The notes: generated by a model not told the origin, from the sequence alone. A stretch of DNA of 26,255 bases from Schoenoplectus triqueter (GCA_964058805.1 CAXKVV010000861.1:1-26255), one strand, 5' to 3'. Counted from the stretch's first letter, positions 1 to 9,822 are shown. Program-made: numbers and translations.

Positions 1-1200
1 ATAACATTTTGATGATTTACCAAGGTGATCTGAGTGTTGACAGACCAGCCGGCAACGTAGATAAAATGCTGAGCATCATTGATTGAGGTGTAGAGATCTT
101 CCCATAACCTGGGCTGGTGGTAGTGGCTGCCATCGGGAAGGCGGAGGTCGGGATGGAATTGACTGGAAAGGTGGGAGTTCTGGTAAAGAGTAACATGGCA
201 GGAGGTGCGCTGCGGGAAGTAGGAGTTGCGGAGGCCCATGAAGTGCGGCAGTTGGATGCCGGCATCCCAGCTGGGATCGGCGTGCACGTCGAAGTACTGC
301 AGTTGTGCATAAATGCTTGCCCTGTTGGTTGATAAGGAGCACATATATATAGATAGATATAAATTAATTAGTTTGTCTTTGAGTCACAAATCATTATCAG
401 TTGGTTCCAATACAATGAGCAATCACCAATTCACCATACATACTTGTGTAACTTGCAGCCATGCTCGCTGTACAACTGGAATCGCTCCTTAATGGGTTCC
501 CCGGACAAGAGACGGGTTGTAGAAATGGTGGCGCGGGCGACCACCTTGGCACCAACTGGGAGCTGGTTCTTGACGGAGAGCGTGAAGGTGGGAGAGGAAT
601 GCGCCACATATACCCGAAACGACTCGTTCCATACCGGGTTCTGTGGGTGGAACTCTACCTGCCTTGTGCGGGCCACACGGGCCCCACCGATGTCCAGCGT
701 GGCGTATAACTTGCTGTGCGGCAGGTGCTCCAAATGTAGCGTCTCCTCTGTTTTTTCAATAAGCTGCCCAATTGGAATGCTGAGAATTTGTTTACTTGTG
801 TCTCCGAAAATTAAATTGACAAAGATATGGGTACATAATATATTTTTCAAGAAAATATATCAATGTGTTTATTTATTTTATAGATTTTTTTATTAAATTA
901 AATTTACTACTACTTTTTTTAATTCATTCTACGTTTATATTTATCTTTACGTGCAGACACAGAGGGCAGAGGCCTTTAATTTAAATTTGGATAGTGGGGA
1001 AAGGTGTGTTGTTGTGTCAAATTGGAGTCTAAATAAAATGAAGGAAAAATAAATAAATAATTACAGATATGAAGATATATATATAGATGAGAAAACCAAA
1101 CCTGATGGATATGTCCACTGAGAGTTTGATGCAGGTGCTCCGCCTCAAAAACCCTCACCTCTACAATTCCATGAACAAAATTTGAAGCCTCCATCTCCAT
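1..1200 (-). CDS. Phospholipase D, C2 type, alpha class (5' part, runs off left edge)
   Basis: Plant C2-PLDs hydrolyse membrane phospholipids to phosphatidic acid. Three minus-strand coding blocks are seen. Exon 1 is about 1097/1102-1200: ATG at 1200, MEMEASNFVHGIVEVRVFEAEHLHQ, matching the family start LHGTLxxTIYEAD. Exon 2 starts between 779 and 801 and ends at 444. It carries the rest of the C2 domain (SKLYATLDIGGARVARTR, then NPVWNESFRVYVAHSS) and ends at the strong donor AA|GTATGT. Exon 3 is 321 to below 1, entered after CAACAG. It reads QLQYFDVHADPSWDAGIQLPHF, FPQRTSCHVTLYQ, WEDLYTSINDAQHFIYVAGWSV, which is the conserved start of the catalytic part. Both HKD motifs lie outside the window. 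Exons 2 and 3 join in frame. The exon 1/2 join does not: the best donor (CAG|GTTTGG) is phase 0, while the acceptors AG at 802, 795 and 780 require phase 1 or 2. A weaker donor, TTTG|GTTTTC at 1096-1095, would restore phase. The C2 loop usually written VKDDNPIGA reads VKNQLPVGA, so acidic calcium ligands appear lost. Family is confident; the subclass is inferred. Confidence 0.9.
444..801 (-). CDS. PLD exon 2 (C2-domain exon)
   Basis: This exon encodes about 115 residues, from near LSIPIGQLIEKTEETLHL to SEHGCKLHK. The downstream boundary is clear: CACAA|GTATGT places the last base at 444 in phase 2, and exon 3 supplies the missing G at 321 to complete AAG (Lys). The upstream boundary is not settled. 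Acceptor AGs end at 802, 795 and 780; the one at 780 has the best preceding sequence (AAATTCTCAG). Confidence 0.85.
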
Positions 1201-1206
1201 CTCCTT

Positions 1207-1330
1207 CTCTCTCTCTCTCTCTCCTCCTTCTCTTTCTTTGTTTGATGCTTCGCCTTTTGCAAGACTTTGAGTCTAATCCAACTAATCTCTCTCTTTCTTT
1301 TTTGTGTAAGAATTAAGTTGCATATTTATA
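1207..1330 (-). promoter_or_regulatory. PLD core promoter and CT/GA-rich leader
   Basis: On the minus strand a TATAAATA box lies at 1330-1323. That is about 125 bp upstream of the PLD start codon and leaves room for a leader of roughly 90 nt. The leader includes a GA/CT microsatellite at about 1207-1222, typical of plant 5' UTRs. The transcription start is inferred from spacing only. Confidence 0.55.
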
Positions 1331-1754
1331 CCCCACACCCCACTCGGCCACTGACCAGCCCAAAACCACCGCGTGGAGCCTGATCCTTTGACCACGTTTT
1401 ATTGGAGTAATAGTGCGAGAAGAGAAGCTGATTTTAAAAAAGCTTTACTAATATATATATGGTTATAAATAAATAATTCCACAAATCGATGTTCAACACA
1501 TATATTAATATTTACATGTATGCTGTATGCATAAAAGAGGATATATTATATCTAGTTGCCGCTGGCGTTTGTACGTATTTTTCAAATATTTCTCGTGCGA
1601 ATTAATTAATTAATTTAGTCCCACTATTTATTTTATTTTTAAGACTCTCATTGTACTTGAAAAATGAGCCTTCGGTATAATTAGAATATATGGACACGCC
1701 TAAACTCATATGATGAATATAAAAGTTTCTTCATTATATATATATATATACATA

Positions 1755-2130
1755 CATAGATGTGTTATGGTACTTTATAAAGCAAAAAAAATCATATTAC
1801 TTTGAGGTGAGATTTAATATCTCGATGTCTCAAATGGTCAATTTAAGTCGCTCAATAATTTCTTCATGTCAAAATCATTTATGATATTTTGAGCTTTCTA
1901 ACTATTTTTAAAATCAACCCTATTTAACATAAGAAAATAGCTTACTTCAGAGCTGATTTAAAAAATAGCAAGAAAATTTAAAAAAATATGAAATTTAATA
2001 TCCCACAAAAATTTTAACATGAAAAATTATTGAGCAACTTAAATTGATCATTTGAGACCTCGAGATATTAAATCTCATTCTAAAATAATATAATTTTTTT
2101 ACTTTGTAAAGTATCATAACACATCATCTA
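1755..2130. mobile_element. Foldback MITE with ~112-bp inverted arms
   Basis: The left arm, from about 1761 (TGTGTTATGGTACTTTATAA), is repeated in inverted form on the right, ending at 2123 (ATAACACA). The two arms match over roughly 110 bp with scattered mismatches and one small indel. They include GAGATTTAATATCTCG and the CTCAATAATTT block. The arms flank an internal core of about 130 bp. There is no coding capacity. Outermost bases AGATG/CATCT may belong to the termini. The flanks are TA-rich, so a TA-type duplication cannot be told apart from background. Superfamily is not assigned. Confidence 0.8.
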
Positions 2131-2213
2131 TATAGATTGAAAGTAAAAAAATATAATTTTTAAGTATAAATTAGATAATATAAATTAGTATAATATAATT
2201 TTTTTACTTTACC

Positions 2214-2511
2214 AGTCAAATTCTTTATATGAAAATCTTGTGGGATGTAAAAATTTGGAGTGTTTTGAGATTTTTTAAGTTACCGTTTTTAATTTTTAAA
2301 AATGATGTTCAAATATTAAATATTTTATTATTATTTTTAGAGATGATTTTTAAAAATTAAAAACGATGACTTAAAAAACTCAAAATACTCCAAATTTTTG
2401 CATCCCATAAGATTTTCATATAAAGAATTTAATGAGCATGATAAATTAAAATTTAAAGATAATTTTATATATTTTTTGAGTTAAACTCACAAAAAACCTC
2501 CGTTATCTTTA
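2214..2511. mobile_element. MITE family B, copy 1 (left end truncated)
   Basis: A foldback of about 90-bp arms (2218-2307 against 2341-2430) shares the block GAAAATCTTGTGGGAT, with the inverse ATCCCATAAGATTTTC. A right tail of about 80 bp (2431-2511) has no left partner here. The tail corresponds, inverted, to the left end of copy 3 at 4469, so the left terminus of this copy is missing. A (TA)n tract (2512-2531) follows. Confidence 0.75.
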
Positions 2512-3310
2512 CTATATATATATATATATATTACCGAGAAGTACTATATATAAATTTCGCTTTTCACGTAATGTGTGATAGCTGTCAATTACTTTGTTAA
2601 ATTCAAATAGGTGAGCGTTAATTTTAATTTTGATTCAAATAGGTGAGCGTTAAAATGAGTGTGTATTTTAGTAATTTCGAATAATAAATCCAAAAATTCG
2701 ATAATGTTTGTCGACAGTTATAAAAAGTATTTTTATTTTGGATAAAAATGTACAACTTTTCTATCTACATTTAATGTTCGTTTCTGGTCATTCGCGTGCC
2801 TAATAGAGTCCAATGTTCCTTTCGTTCGAAATGAACGTGTATTAATTATAGATTTGTGATAGGGTATAATAATCAGTTAACACATATCTGTATTATTGAT
2901 TTCTCACAGACACTATCTTACTGTAATCTCTTTTTATTTTGATTAATATGATTACATAGCAAGCTATTGGCTTGCTACTTCAAAAAAAATGAAATTAATG
3001 TGCGTTTTTTTAAAAAAAAAAAGTTGCACAATAATTTTAAATATTTATTTATACTAATTTGACTGGTAAAAGGCATAAATCAGTTGTTTTAGACTGAAAG
3101 TTGGTAGGTATATTGTTCTATTCAAAAGATCGGATGCTTGACTGGACCAAATATATATCATATATGAACCAGAGAAGTAACTATATCCAGGACAGGTACA
3201 TCTAGAACATCGTTAACTGTAGCTTAGATATCAAAATTAGACATATTTTTTTAATTAGATGGACCTTCTCTATTGATCTAGAACTTAGAATTTTACTAAG
3301 GTGGGACCAT
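2512..3310. other. AT-rich spacer with a 32-bp-spaced direct repeat
   Basis: No gene is recognised. A 20-bp block beginning ATTCAAATAGGTGAGCG occurs at 2601-2620 and again at 2633-2652. The rest is low-complexity AT-rich sequence with poly-A and poly-T runs near 2983-3020. Confidence 0.5.
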
Positions 3311-3400
3311 AAATACAGAGAATTCAGAGAATGCAAGCGTTATCCGGAATGAATGGACGTAAAGCATATGTAAGTGGTTTTTCAAGTCCACCATCGAATT
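3311..3400 (+). pseudogene. Nuclear fragment of plastid 16S rRNA gene (NUPT)
   Basis: The stretch GCAAGCGTTATCCGGAATGA, then GTAAAGC, then TTCAAGTCCACC, follows the conserved 16S rRNA segment around the 515-600 region. It suits the plastid version best, since AATACAGAG precedes it, but here a short duplicated AATTCAGAG is inserted. By eye it is about 80% identical over about 73 bp. Most differences are C-to-T or G-to-A transitions, as expected for a methylated non-functional nuclear insertion. The match ends near 3400. Confidence 0.75.
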
Positions 3401-4045
3401 TCTGGTAAGTTCCAATTGCTTGAGTCTGCATTTGCGGAAAGAAGAGTCTGCTAAAATGTGTCTTCCATGAATGCACAAGCCTCCACCAGGTGCTTTGTCA
3501 TTGAAGAATGCCATTTCAAATCAGAGATAGAAGCTGCCAATTTCTAGTCTAGTCGATCAGAGTCAAGGAGCAGAACAGAAAGATACTGACAATGGCAATG
3601 GACCCCAGAAGAGAAGAACAACTACAGAAAAGCACTATTTAATTACTAGAATTTTCAATGGATGTAAGCGTCTCAGGTAAATCTATGCATGGGGCTTTCT
3701 CTCCCTTATCTGGCTGTTTCAAACAAGAGGTGCTGGAAAAGTTAGTAAAGCGAAGAAATGTATTCGAAGGAACTGAGAACTTGCAAGGCGCACCAAAACT
3801 ACTACATGTAAATGTACTGAATGATATGATTTTTGTTCCAAAAATATTTAACTTTCTTGGTGACTCATCTTAATTCTTAAATATAAAAAATGAATCCGAA
3901 TTACTTTATGTACTTCTTGTCCCTGGTTTTTTTTCTCCACCTATAAAATGAATTTAAATTTATACATAAACGATTTTTTATACTATTTTCTTATAAACAG
4001 CTGCTTGCTTTCGTGTGAAAATTTTCTAATTTTATGCATAGAAAG
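3401..4045. other. Spacer of higher complexity, no recognised gene
   Basis: From 3400 to about 3880 the base composition is less AT-rich than its surroundings. Short open frames exist: 3296-3514 on minus, and 3658-3873 on plus (71 residues, MDVSVSGKSMHGAFSPLSGC...). I recognise neither, and neither shows splice sites or domains that would make it a gene. It may be a fragment of a captured sequence lying next to the plastid piece. Confidence 0.35.
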
Positions 4046-4443
4046 AGTAAAATTAGCGTACTTCTAAGAGTATAACGTCCTTCCACTCGAAAGTATAATA
4101 AATTATTTTTTTGTTTTGATTTATTATGTTCATTAAATTCTTCATATAAAAATCTTGTGGGATATAAAAATTTGGGGTGTTTTGATTTTTTAAGTCACTG
4201 TTTTTCATTTTTGAAAATAAACTCTAAAAATAATAATAAATATTTAATGTTTGTACATCATTTTCAAAAATAAAAAGCAGTAAATTAAAAAATTCAAAAC
4301 AGCTCAAATTTTTGTATCACCATAAGATTTTCATATGAACAATTTAATGAGCATTATAAATTAAAATTTAAACATTATTTTGATGTATTTTTTAAATTAG
4401 AAACATAAAAGATCTATATGCTTCTAGAAGTATGTTAATTTTG
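4046..4443. mobile_element. MITE family B, copy 2 (complete-looking, ~400 bp)
   Basis: The termini GTAAAATTAGCGTACTTCTA (from 4047) and, inverted, the 4420-4443 end (CTTCTAGAAGTATGTTAATT) form imperfect inverted repeats. The inner arms share the family-B blocks TCTTGTGGGATATAAAAATT on the left and ATAAGATTTTCATATGAACA on the right. This is the only copy in the window with both ends, so it defines the element length. Confidence 0.75.
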
Positions 4444-4468
4444 TTATATATAAATATATATATAGAGA

Positions 4469-4650
4469 GGGTAAAGTTGGTGTGAGTTTAAACTCACGAC
4501 TGTCTTTTGTAAGTTTGACTCAAAAATATATTAAATCATTTTTAAATTTTAATTTATCATACTCATTAAATTCTTCATTTGAAAATTTTGTGGAGTATAA
4601 AAATTTTAAATATTTTGAGTTTTTTAAGTCATTATTTTTACTATATATAT
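4469..4650. mobile_element. MITE family B, copy 3 (half element)
   Basis: It begins GGGTAAAGTTGGTGTGAGTT and passes through AATTTATCATACTCATTAAA and TTTTGTGGAGTATAAAAATT, then stops at about TTTTTTAAGTCATTATTTTT. This equals one arm only. Its outer 80 bp match, inverted, the right tail of copy 1 (TGAGTTAAACTCAC), which shows that copies 1 and 3 share a terminus. Confidence 0.65.
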
Positions 4651-4852
4651 TCATATTTTTGTCGAAAATATGCACAAAAAATATGATTATATTGAATATA
4701 TGGGAAACAGATAATCATTTTAAAAAACAACGATCAAACCAATGACCCACCAATTCGACCATTTAATCATTGACCCAAAACTTTGTTCAGTTATATAAGT
4801 CCGAACGAGTTATAACAATATTAATTGCGATTATTCATATGCCATATTTTAT

Positions 4853-5305
4853 TAAGAGTGTATTTGGATGGTGTAAAATAACATTGTTCTGAGGATAGCA
4901 GTACTGTTTTCGGGTTAGCAACCATTCAAATACAAAATTAAAATTGAGAATAGCAGTAGAACAATGCTAATCCGCTAATCCATAGAAAACTTTGGGTTAG
5001 CGGATTAGCGTTCATGAGAGTCGTGAAAATAATAAAAAATATTTTTCTCTTTTATATTAATATGGAGTAGTATTAAATAAATATTATTATTAAATAAAAT
5101 ACTAAAAATAATTAATTATTTTAACTATTCTTTCCACTGTTCTCACATTTCTATTCAAATAATATTTTACTAACTCAGAATAATAAAAATTAACATCCTT
5201 TTCATATTTTTTAAAATATCACTGAGCTTATAATATTCTTAATTACTAACTCAAATAGTATTATTCTTATACTGATCCTTTCACTGTCCAATCACCCCGT
5301 AAGAG
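4853..5305. mobile_element. hAT-like non-autonomous element with internal hairpins
   Basis: The left end GTGTATTTGGATGG and the right end CCAATCACCCCG are a weak inverted pair of the kind seen in plant hAT MITEs. Both are flanked by TAAGAG (4853-4858 and 5300-5305). Inside are two nested inverted repeats. GTATTTGGATGGT near 4860 faces ACCATTCAAATAC near 4921. GCTAATCCGCTAA (4966-4978) faces TTAGCGGATTAGC (4997-5009) exactly. The ends and duplication are suggestive only. Confidence 0.4.
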
Positions 5306-5740
5306 TAGCGATCTATTAAAATGTACACACAGCAGAAAGGACGAAGTTGCAAGAATCCAAGGGATATGGCACTATCATTTTCGACACTTGTCGCATACAA
5401 AAGGGACATAGATCGACTCTATAGTACGTCTTATCATTGAATCAGTTGGACTCCGCTATTAATGAATAATAATATATAACGCAGCAGTTTGCAATTTTCC
5501 ATATCACATAGTCACTTGTTCGTACGTTACGTAAGCATTATTACTCATCGACTTTTTTGACAGATAAGCATAAATAGGACTCATATCGTCACTTGTGAAA
5601 AACTGACACGAAATATGATTTATTAATTCAAGTTGCGACATGCAACGCGCAAAGACCGACCAATTCCATATTGAAACGTAGAAAAACATAAATCCAGCAA
5701 ACCAGGTTCTTTACAATAAACAACAGCTACATTTTTACAT
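5306..5740. other. Spacer, nothing recognised
   Basis: Moderately AT-rich sequence between the hAT-like element and the satellite array. Only a short minus-strand open frame (5504-5689) is present, with no recognisable protein. Confidence 0.4.
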
Positions 5741-7365
5741 AGGCTAATTATTTAAGCTATATTTTAACATTGAGTAATGCTTTAAATGATCTATTTTATA
5801 GTGGCTTTTTCAAATAATATATTCTATCAAGTTATAATATAATCTCTATGTGCTCCACCTATTAGGAAAGAAATTGCGTACAAATACATTAAAGTTATAT
5901 ATATATATATTTAGTTTATTCAATTTTTTTATCATTTATAGTTTCATTTTAATACATAGAAATGTGAACAATATATTTTTCTTATTTATCTATATTATAA
6001 TCATTGTGTTAGAACCTATATGACACAGACGATGTTGAAAGAATAACATAAATTTATAAAAATAATATTTTAATTTGTTCGAATTATGCATCACTTGAAG
6101 GCTCATTTCAACACATAAAATCACCAAAATATAGAGAATTGCACACAAAAAATGAATGTAAATCATTAAAAACTATATTTATTTTAGTAGTTTATTTAAG
6201 TTTTCTATCATTTGTATCCTCATTTCGACACATAGAATCACCAAAATGCACAAAATTCTTTTTAATGAGGTCCCTTATTCATTTGTATTATAATAATTTT
6301 GTTCTCAAACTTTTATGACACCAATGACGTGGATAGATTAACAGAAATGCATAAAAATAGTATTTTTAATTTATTTGACTTTGTATCATTTTAAGTCTAA
6401 TTTTAACAAATAAAATGATCAAAATACACTAAATTATTTAAATAATGTATTCTATAAATTTATATTATAATATTTACATGCATGAACTGTTAGGAGACAA
6501 ATTACGTAAAAAATGAATAAGAATATATTAAGAATTGTACTTCTTCTCTTACTTCATTCAAGTTTTCTATCATTTATAACCTCATTTCAATTTTTAGTTC
6601 ATGAAATCGCCAAAATGCAGAATATTGTATTGAATGATCTCTCATTTTTATTTATATTATAATCATTATAGTTTCAAACCTTTATGATATAGATGTCATA
6701 AAAAGATTAACATAAATATATAAAAATAGTATTTCAGTTTATTCAAATTTTGTATAATATGAAGTCTCATTTTAAATAATAAAATCATCAAAATACACAA
6801 AATTATTTTCAATAATATATTCTATGAGTTTATATATTATAATCTTTGCGTGCACAATCTGTTAGGACACAAACTAAACAAAAAGATAAAAATAAATACA
6901 TTAAAATTGTACTTTTTCAATTAATTTATTCAAGTTTTATATCATTTATAGTTTTATTTCTACACATAAAATTATCAAAATGCACAAAGTACAATTGAAT
7001 GATCCCCCTATTTTTTATATTATAATAATTATTTTTTTAACCTTTATGACACAGATGATGTTGAAAGATTAACACAAATGCATCAAAGTAGTATTTAAAT
7101 TTATTTGAATTTTGTATCATTTGAAGCTATATTTTAAATCATAAAATCATCAAAATATATAAAATTATTTTAAATGATGTATATGAATTTATACATAATC
7201 TCTGTGTGTTTGATCCATTATGACATTAATTGCGCACAAAAATAAATATAAATGTATTAAAAATTATATTTTTCTCTTAGTTTATTTAATTTTTTTATCA
7301 TTTGTAGCCTAATTTTAACACATAAAATCACCCAAATGCAAATGAATGATCTCCGGCCTATTCGT
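5740..7365. repeat. Satellite-like tandem array of ~180-bp monomers in an A-B dimer arrangement
   Basis: Nine or so AT-rich monomers begin with variants of TATCATTTGTAGCCTCATTT. Starts of type A lie at 5932, 6208, 6570, 6942 and 7298. Starts of type B (TCATTTGAAGTCTCATTT) lie at 6091, 6386, 6755 and 7117. Monomers are about 175-187 bp, except a shortened one at 6091-6207 (117 bp) and a 159-bp one at 5932. Type A has a block like CCTTTATGACACAGATGATG followed by TTGAAAGATTAAC (near 6014, 6309, 6679, 7041). At the same place type B has TGTTAGGACACAAATT-like sequence (near 5860, 6490, 6860, 7215). A and B align along their length (TCA(N)AAAAT.CACAAAATT, TTATATTATAATC), so the 360-bp period is a diverged dimer. 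The array has no coding capacity. Confidence 0.85.
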
Positions 7366-7745
7366 TTAACAAATATATATAGGTGTTCCGTTTAACAAAT
7401 TTATAATTGTCATTAATAATTATATCAATCATTCAACTTTTATATTACAGATGGATTCAAAATCTTAGACAGCTTCTAGGGCTGATAAAAAAAATTATGT
7501 TTCGTTTAATAATTATATATATATTTTTTAATAAACATGATGTTTTATTTAACAAATATATATCAACCATTAATAGTTATTTATGTATTCAGATTTTATA
7601 ACCCACGTGGGTGTACATAGGAAGAAAATGTTATAACGAGAAATTGGATTTACGCAGATCATTTTCATTATTTTTTATTTTCTTTGTCGGGTACAATACT
7701 CTTTTTATGAATATTTTTCGAAATGAATGGCTTGCTTTTGGGCCC

Positions 7746-7776
<31 letters not shown>

Positions 7777-8290
7777 GAGGCTGGAGCAGAGCAACAAGGA
7801 AGTTTCTGACTTCCAAGCTAACAAGAGGATACGATATCTTTGGTTTTACTCCTAAAAATGTAAACATAGTGTGAAACAAGGGCGTTGCTACCAAACCCAG
7901 GAGGCCTTCTAGAGGCGCTAATGAGGAGAAGTGAGAATATAATTCTTATCCTTCGGCCTGTTATATTTTAAGTGACCTAGGAACATGGGGGGAAATAGAA
8001 TAGAAAAGCTCTATAAAAACAAAAAGAACAAATTGCTTTTCTCTTCATACAACCGGTTACTGAGTTTAAATAATTTTGATGTAAGCTTTATGAGTACTGT
8101 TAAAGTGAAATGAATTCATCTCTTGCAGAATCATAATGTGAAGTGAAAAGGCATAAGAAAACTCAAAACTAATATCAGGCTCATTTCTGTTTCTGATGAA
8201 GTAAAAAGATAGCTGAGAAGCCACAATACAAAACCCTTACGAGTTCTATGATTTCCATTACCAATTTCCATCTAAAGTTAGAGGTTGCAA
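7366..8290. other. AT-rich spacer with a CT microsatellite
   Basis: CGTTTAACAAAT-type motifs recur at about 7370-7400 and 7545. A (CT)n tract of about 14 units occupies 7744-7771. Beyond it, to 8290, the sequence is of ordinary complexity, but no exon, RNA gene or domain was recognised. Confidence 0.5.
7744..7771. repeat. (CT)n microsatellite
   Basis: An uninterrupted CT dinucleotide run of about 14 units, ending at TATCTGG. It could be polymorphic between individuals. Confidence 0.95.
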
Positions 8291-8450
8291 TAAAGCAGGT
8301 CAAATCAAATATCTATACATGGATAAATTTAAATATCGTTCATTTATACTTTCATGGGAAAAATTGTAAATAAAGCAGGTCAAATCAAATATCTATACAT
8401 GGATAGATTTAGATATCGTTCATTTATACTTTCATGGGCAAAATTGTAAT
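8291..8450. repeat. 80-bp direct tandem duplication
   Basis: TAAAGCAGGTCAAATCAAAT starts at 8291 and again at 8371. The two 80-bp units differ at only about four positions (GGATAAATTTAAAT against GGATAGATTTAGAT, and GGGAAAAATT against GGGCAAAATT). The low divergence indicates a fairly recent event. Confidence 0.95.
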
Positions 8451-8590
8451 TTACACTTTTGTATTCATAATTGAAAACCGAAACCAAACATCACCAAGTT
8501 GGGAGTTAGGCGGGTCCAGTCTGCACAATTGACCCACTAACATATTTGAGTTAAGAGATGTATAGCCCTACAGGCATGGCTGCATGGCTG

Positions 8591-9133
8591 TAGGGCTGTC
8601 AATGGATTTTTTTGATCTATATCGTATCTGATAAGACGGATATGAGTAAAATTTTATTTTCGTTAAGTCATCAGATATAGGTATGGGTAAGAAAAAATTT
8701 TCATTAACTTATCGGGTATGAATATGAGTAAGGGGTTTTCGTTACCCGTTATCCATTGGATAAATTATATAAATATATATATAGATAAATATATATAAAT
8801 ACAATTATTTTATATTTTTAATAAATATATATAGTTAAATTATATAAATATATATAGTAATTAGTATATATTTTTTATGATAATTGACATGAAAAAATTA
8901 TATGATTTTTGTTATATCTAAAATATTAATTATTATTGCACTTTATTAGTATATTTATTTAATACTATTTATTTATCTAAATTATATAATTTTTTTCATT
9001 GAATTATTTTTATTTTTACCCGTTATCTACTGTTACCCGTTCGTTACTCAAAATTTTTAATAGGTATGGATAATTTTTTTTTAATGGATATAGATATGAA
9101 AATACCTCCATCGTACCCTACCCTACCCATTGA
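8591..9133. mobile_element. hAT-like MITE, right terminus degenerate
   Basis: It starts TAGGGCTGTCAATGGAT, a common terminus of plant hAT MITEs, and its subterminal zone repeats GGTATGGGTA and TACCCGTTATCC motifs. The right side mirrors this with TTACCCGTTATCTACTGTTA and CCTACCCATTGA, ending near 9133. There the expected CAGCCCTA is replaced by AGGCGCGCGCC. The core is very AT-rich. No clear target duplication is seen, so the right end looks altered. Confidence 0.65.
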
Positions 9134-9197
9134 AGGCGCGCGCCACGGGCATGTAAGGTTTGACATAACAAGTTGGTCCGAGAATTCCCACTCCACC

Positions 9198-9674
9198 TAG
9201 GGGTGTAAACGGAGTGGATATGCTACATTCAGCTCCATATTTAAAGGTTACAAGTAAATATATCATCGTATCATATTCGTAAAAAATAATGCAAATATGA
9301 ATTTAATTTTGGACCTTATTATCCATATTTGAAATAAAATATTATTTACAAAATAATATTAGTTATCAAAAATTTTATTTATATACAATATTATTGTTAT
9401 TAATGTTAATAAATATATGCATTATAAATAATTACTATTAATAAAATACTTATTTTCAATATATATGCACAATATTAGTAATATATTAAGTTTTATTTCA
9501 TATCCATCACAAATTTTGTATGCTTTTGTATTCGTATTCATTTAAAACGGATTTGAATTTGGATTTTAATATCCATTTAATATCCATAACTATATCCGTA
9601 TCTGTCAAATAAGAATCGGATATAAATATGATTTCATCACTATTTATTCCAAATCCGTTCCATTTACAACCCTA
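9198..9674. mobile_element. hAT MITE, 477 bp, with 8-bp target duplication
   Basis: The termini TAGGGGTGTAAACGGAGTGG and, inverted, CCGTTCCATTTACAACCCTA form an imperfect inverted repeat of about 20 bp or more. The flanks are ACTCCACC (9190-9197) and TCTCCACC (9675-9682), which agree in 7 of 8 positions; an 8-bp duplication is characteristic of hAT. The interior repeats ATCCATATTT and CGGATATAAATAT motifs and encodes nothing. Confidence 0.8.
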
Positions 9675-9822
9675 TCTCCACCCCCTACGAGACAAATATT
9701 TCTATCCCTGAAATGTGTTACTGAAAGCAATACTGGCACTGTCCAGTTCTGTTATGGGTTGCCTACTGGCTTATCAGCCAAAAAACAGAAAAAGAAGGGT
9801 TAGCTCGTGGGCTCCTCAATGG

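Noticed and set aside
17..342. Two minus-strand open frames (97 and 88 codons) over the left edge
   Set aside because: They are shadows of PLD exon 3. The third frame carries the conserved YFDVHADPSW...YVAGWSV sequence and is open to the window edge.
4482..4745. 87-codon plus-strand open frame
   Set aside because: Phe/Leu/Asn/Lys-rich translation of AT-rich MITE family B copy 3; no coding character.
5740..7365. CRISPR array
   Set aside because: Repeats are contiguous, ~180 bp and diverged, without short identical repeats and unique spacers, and the host is a plant.
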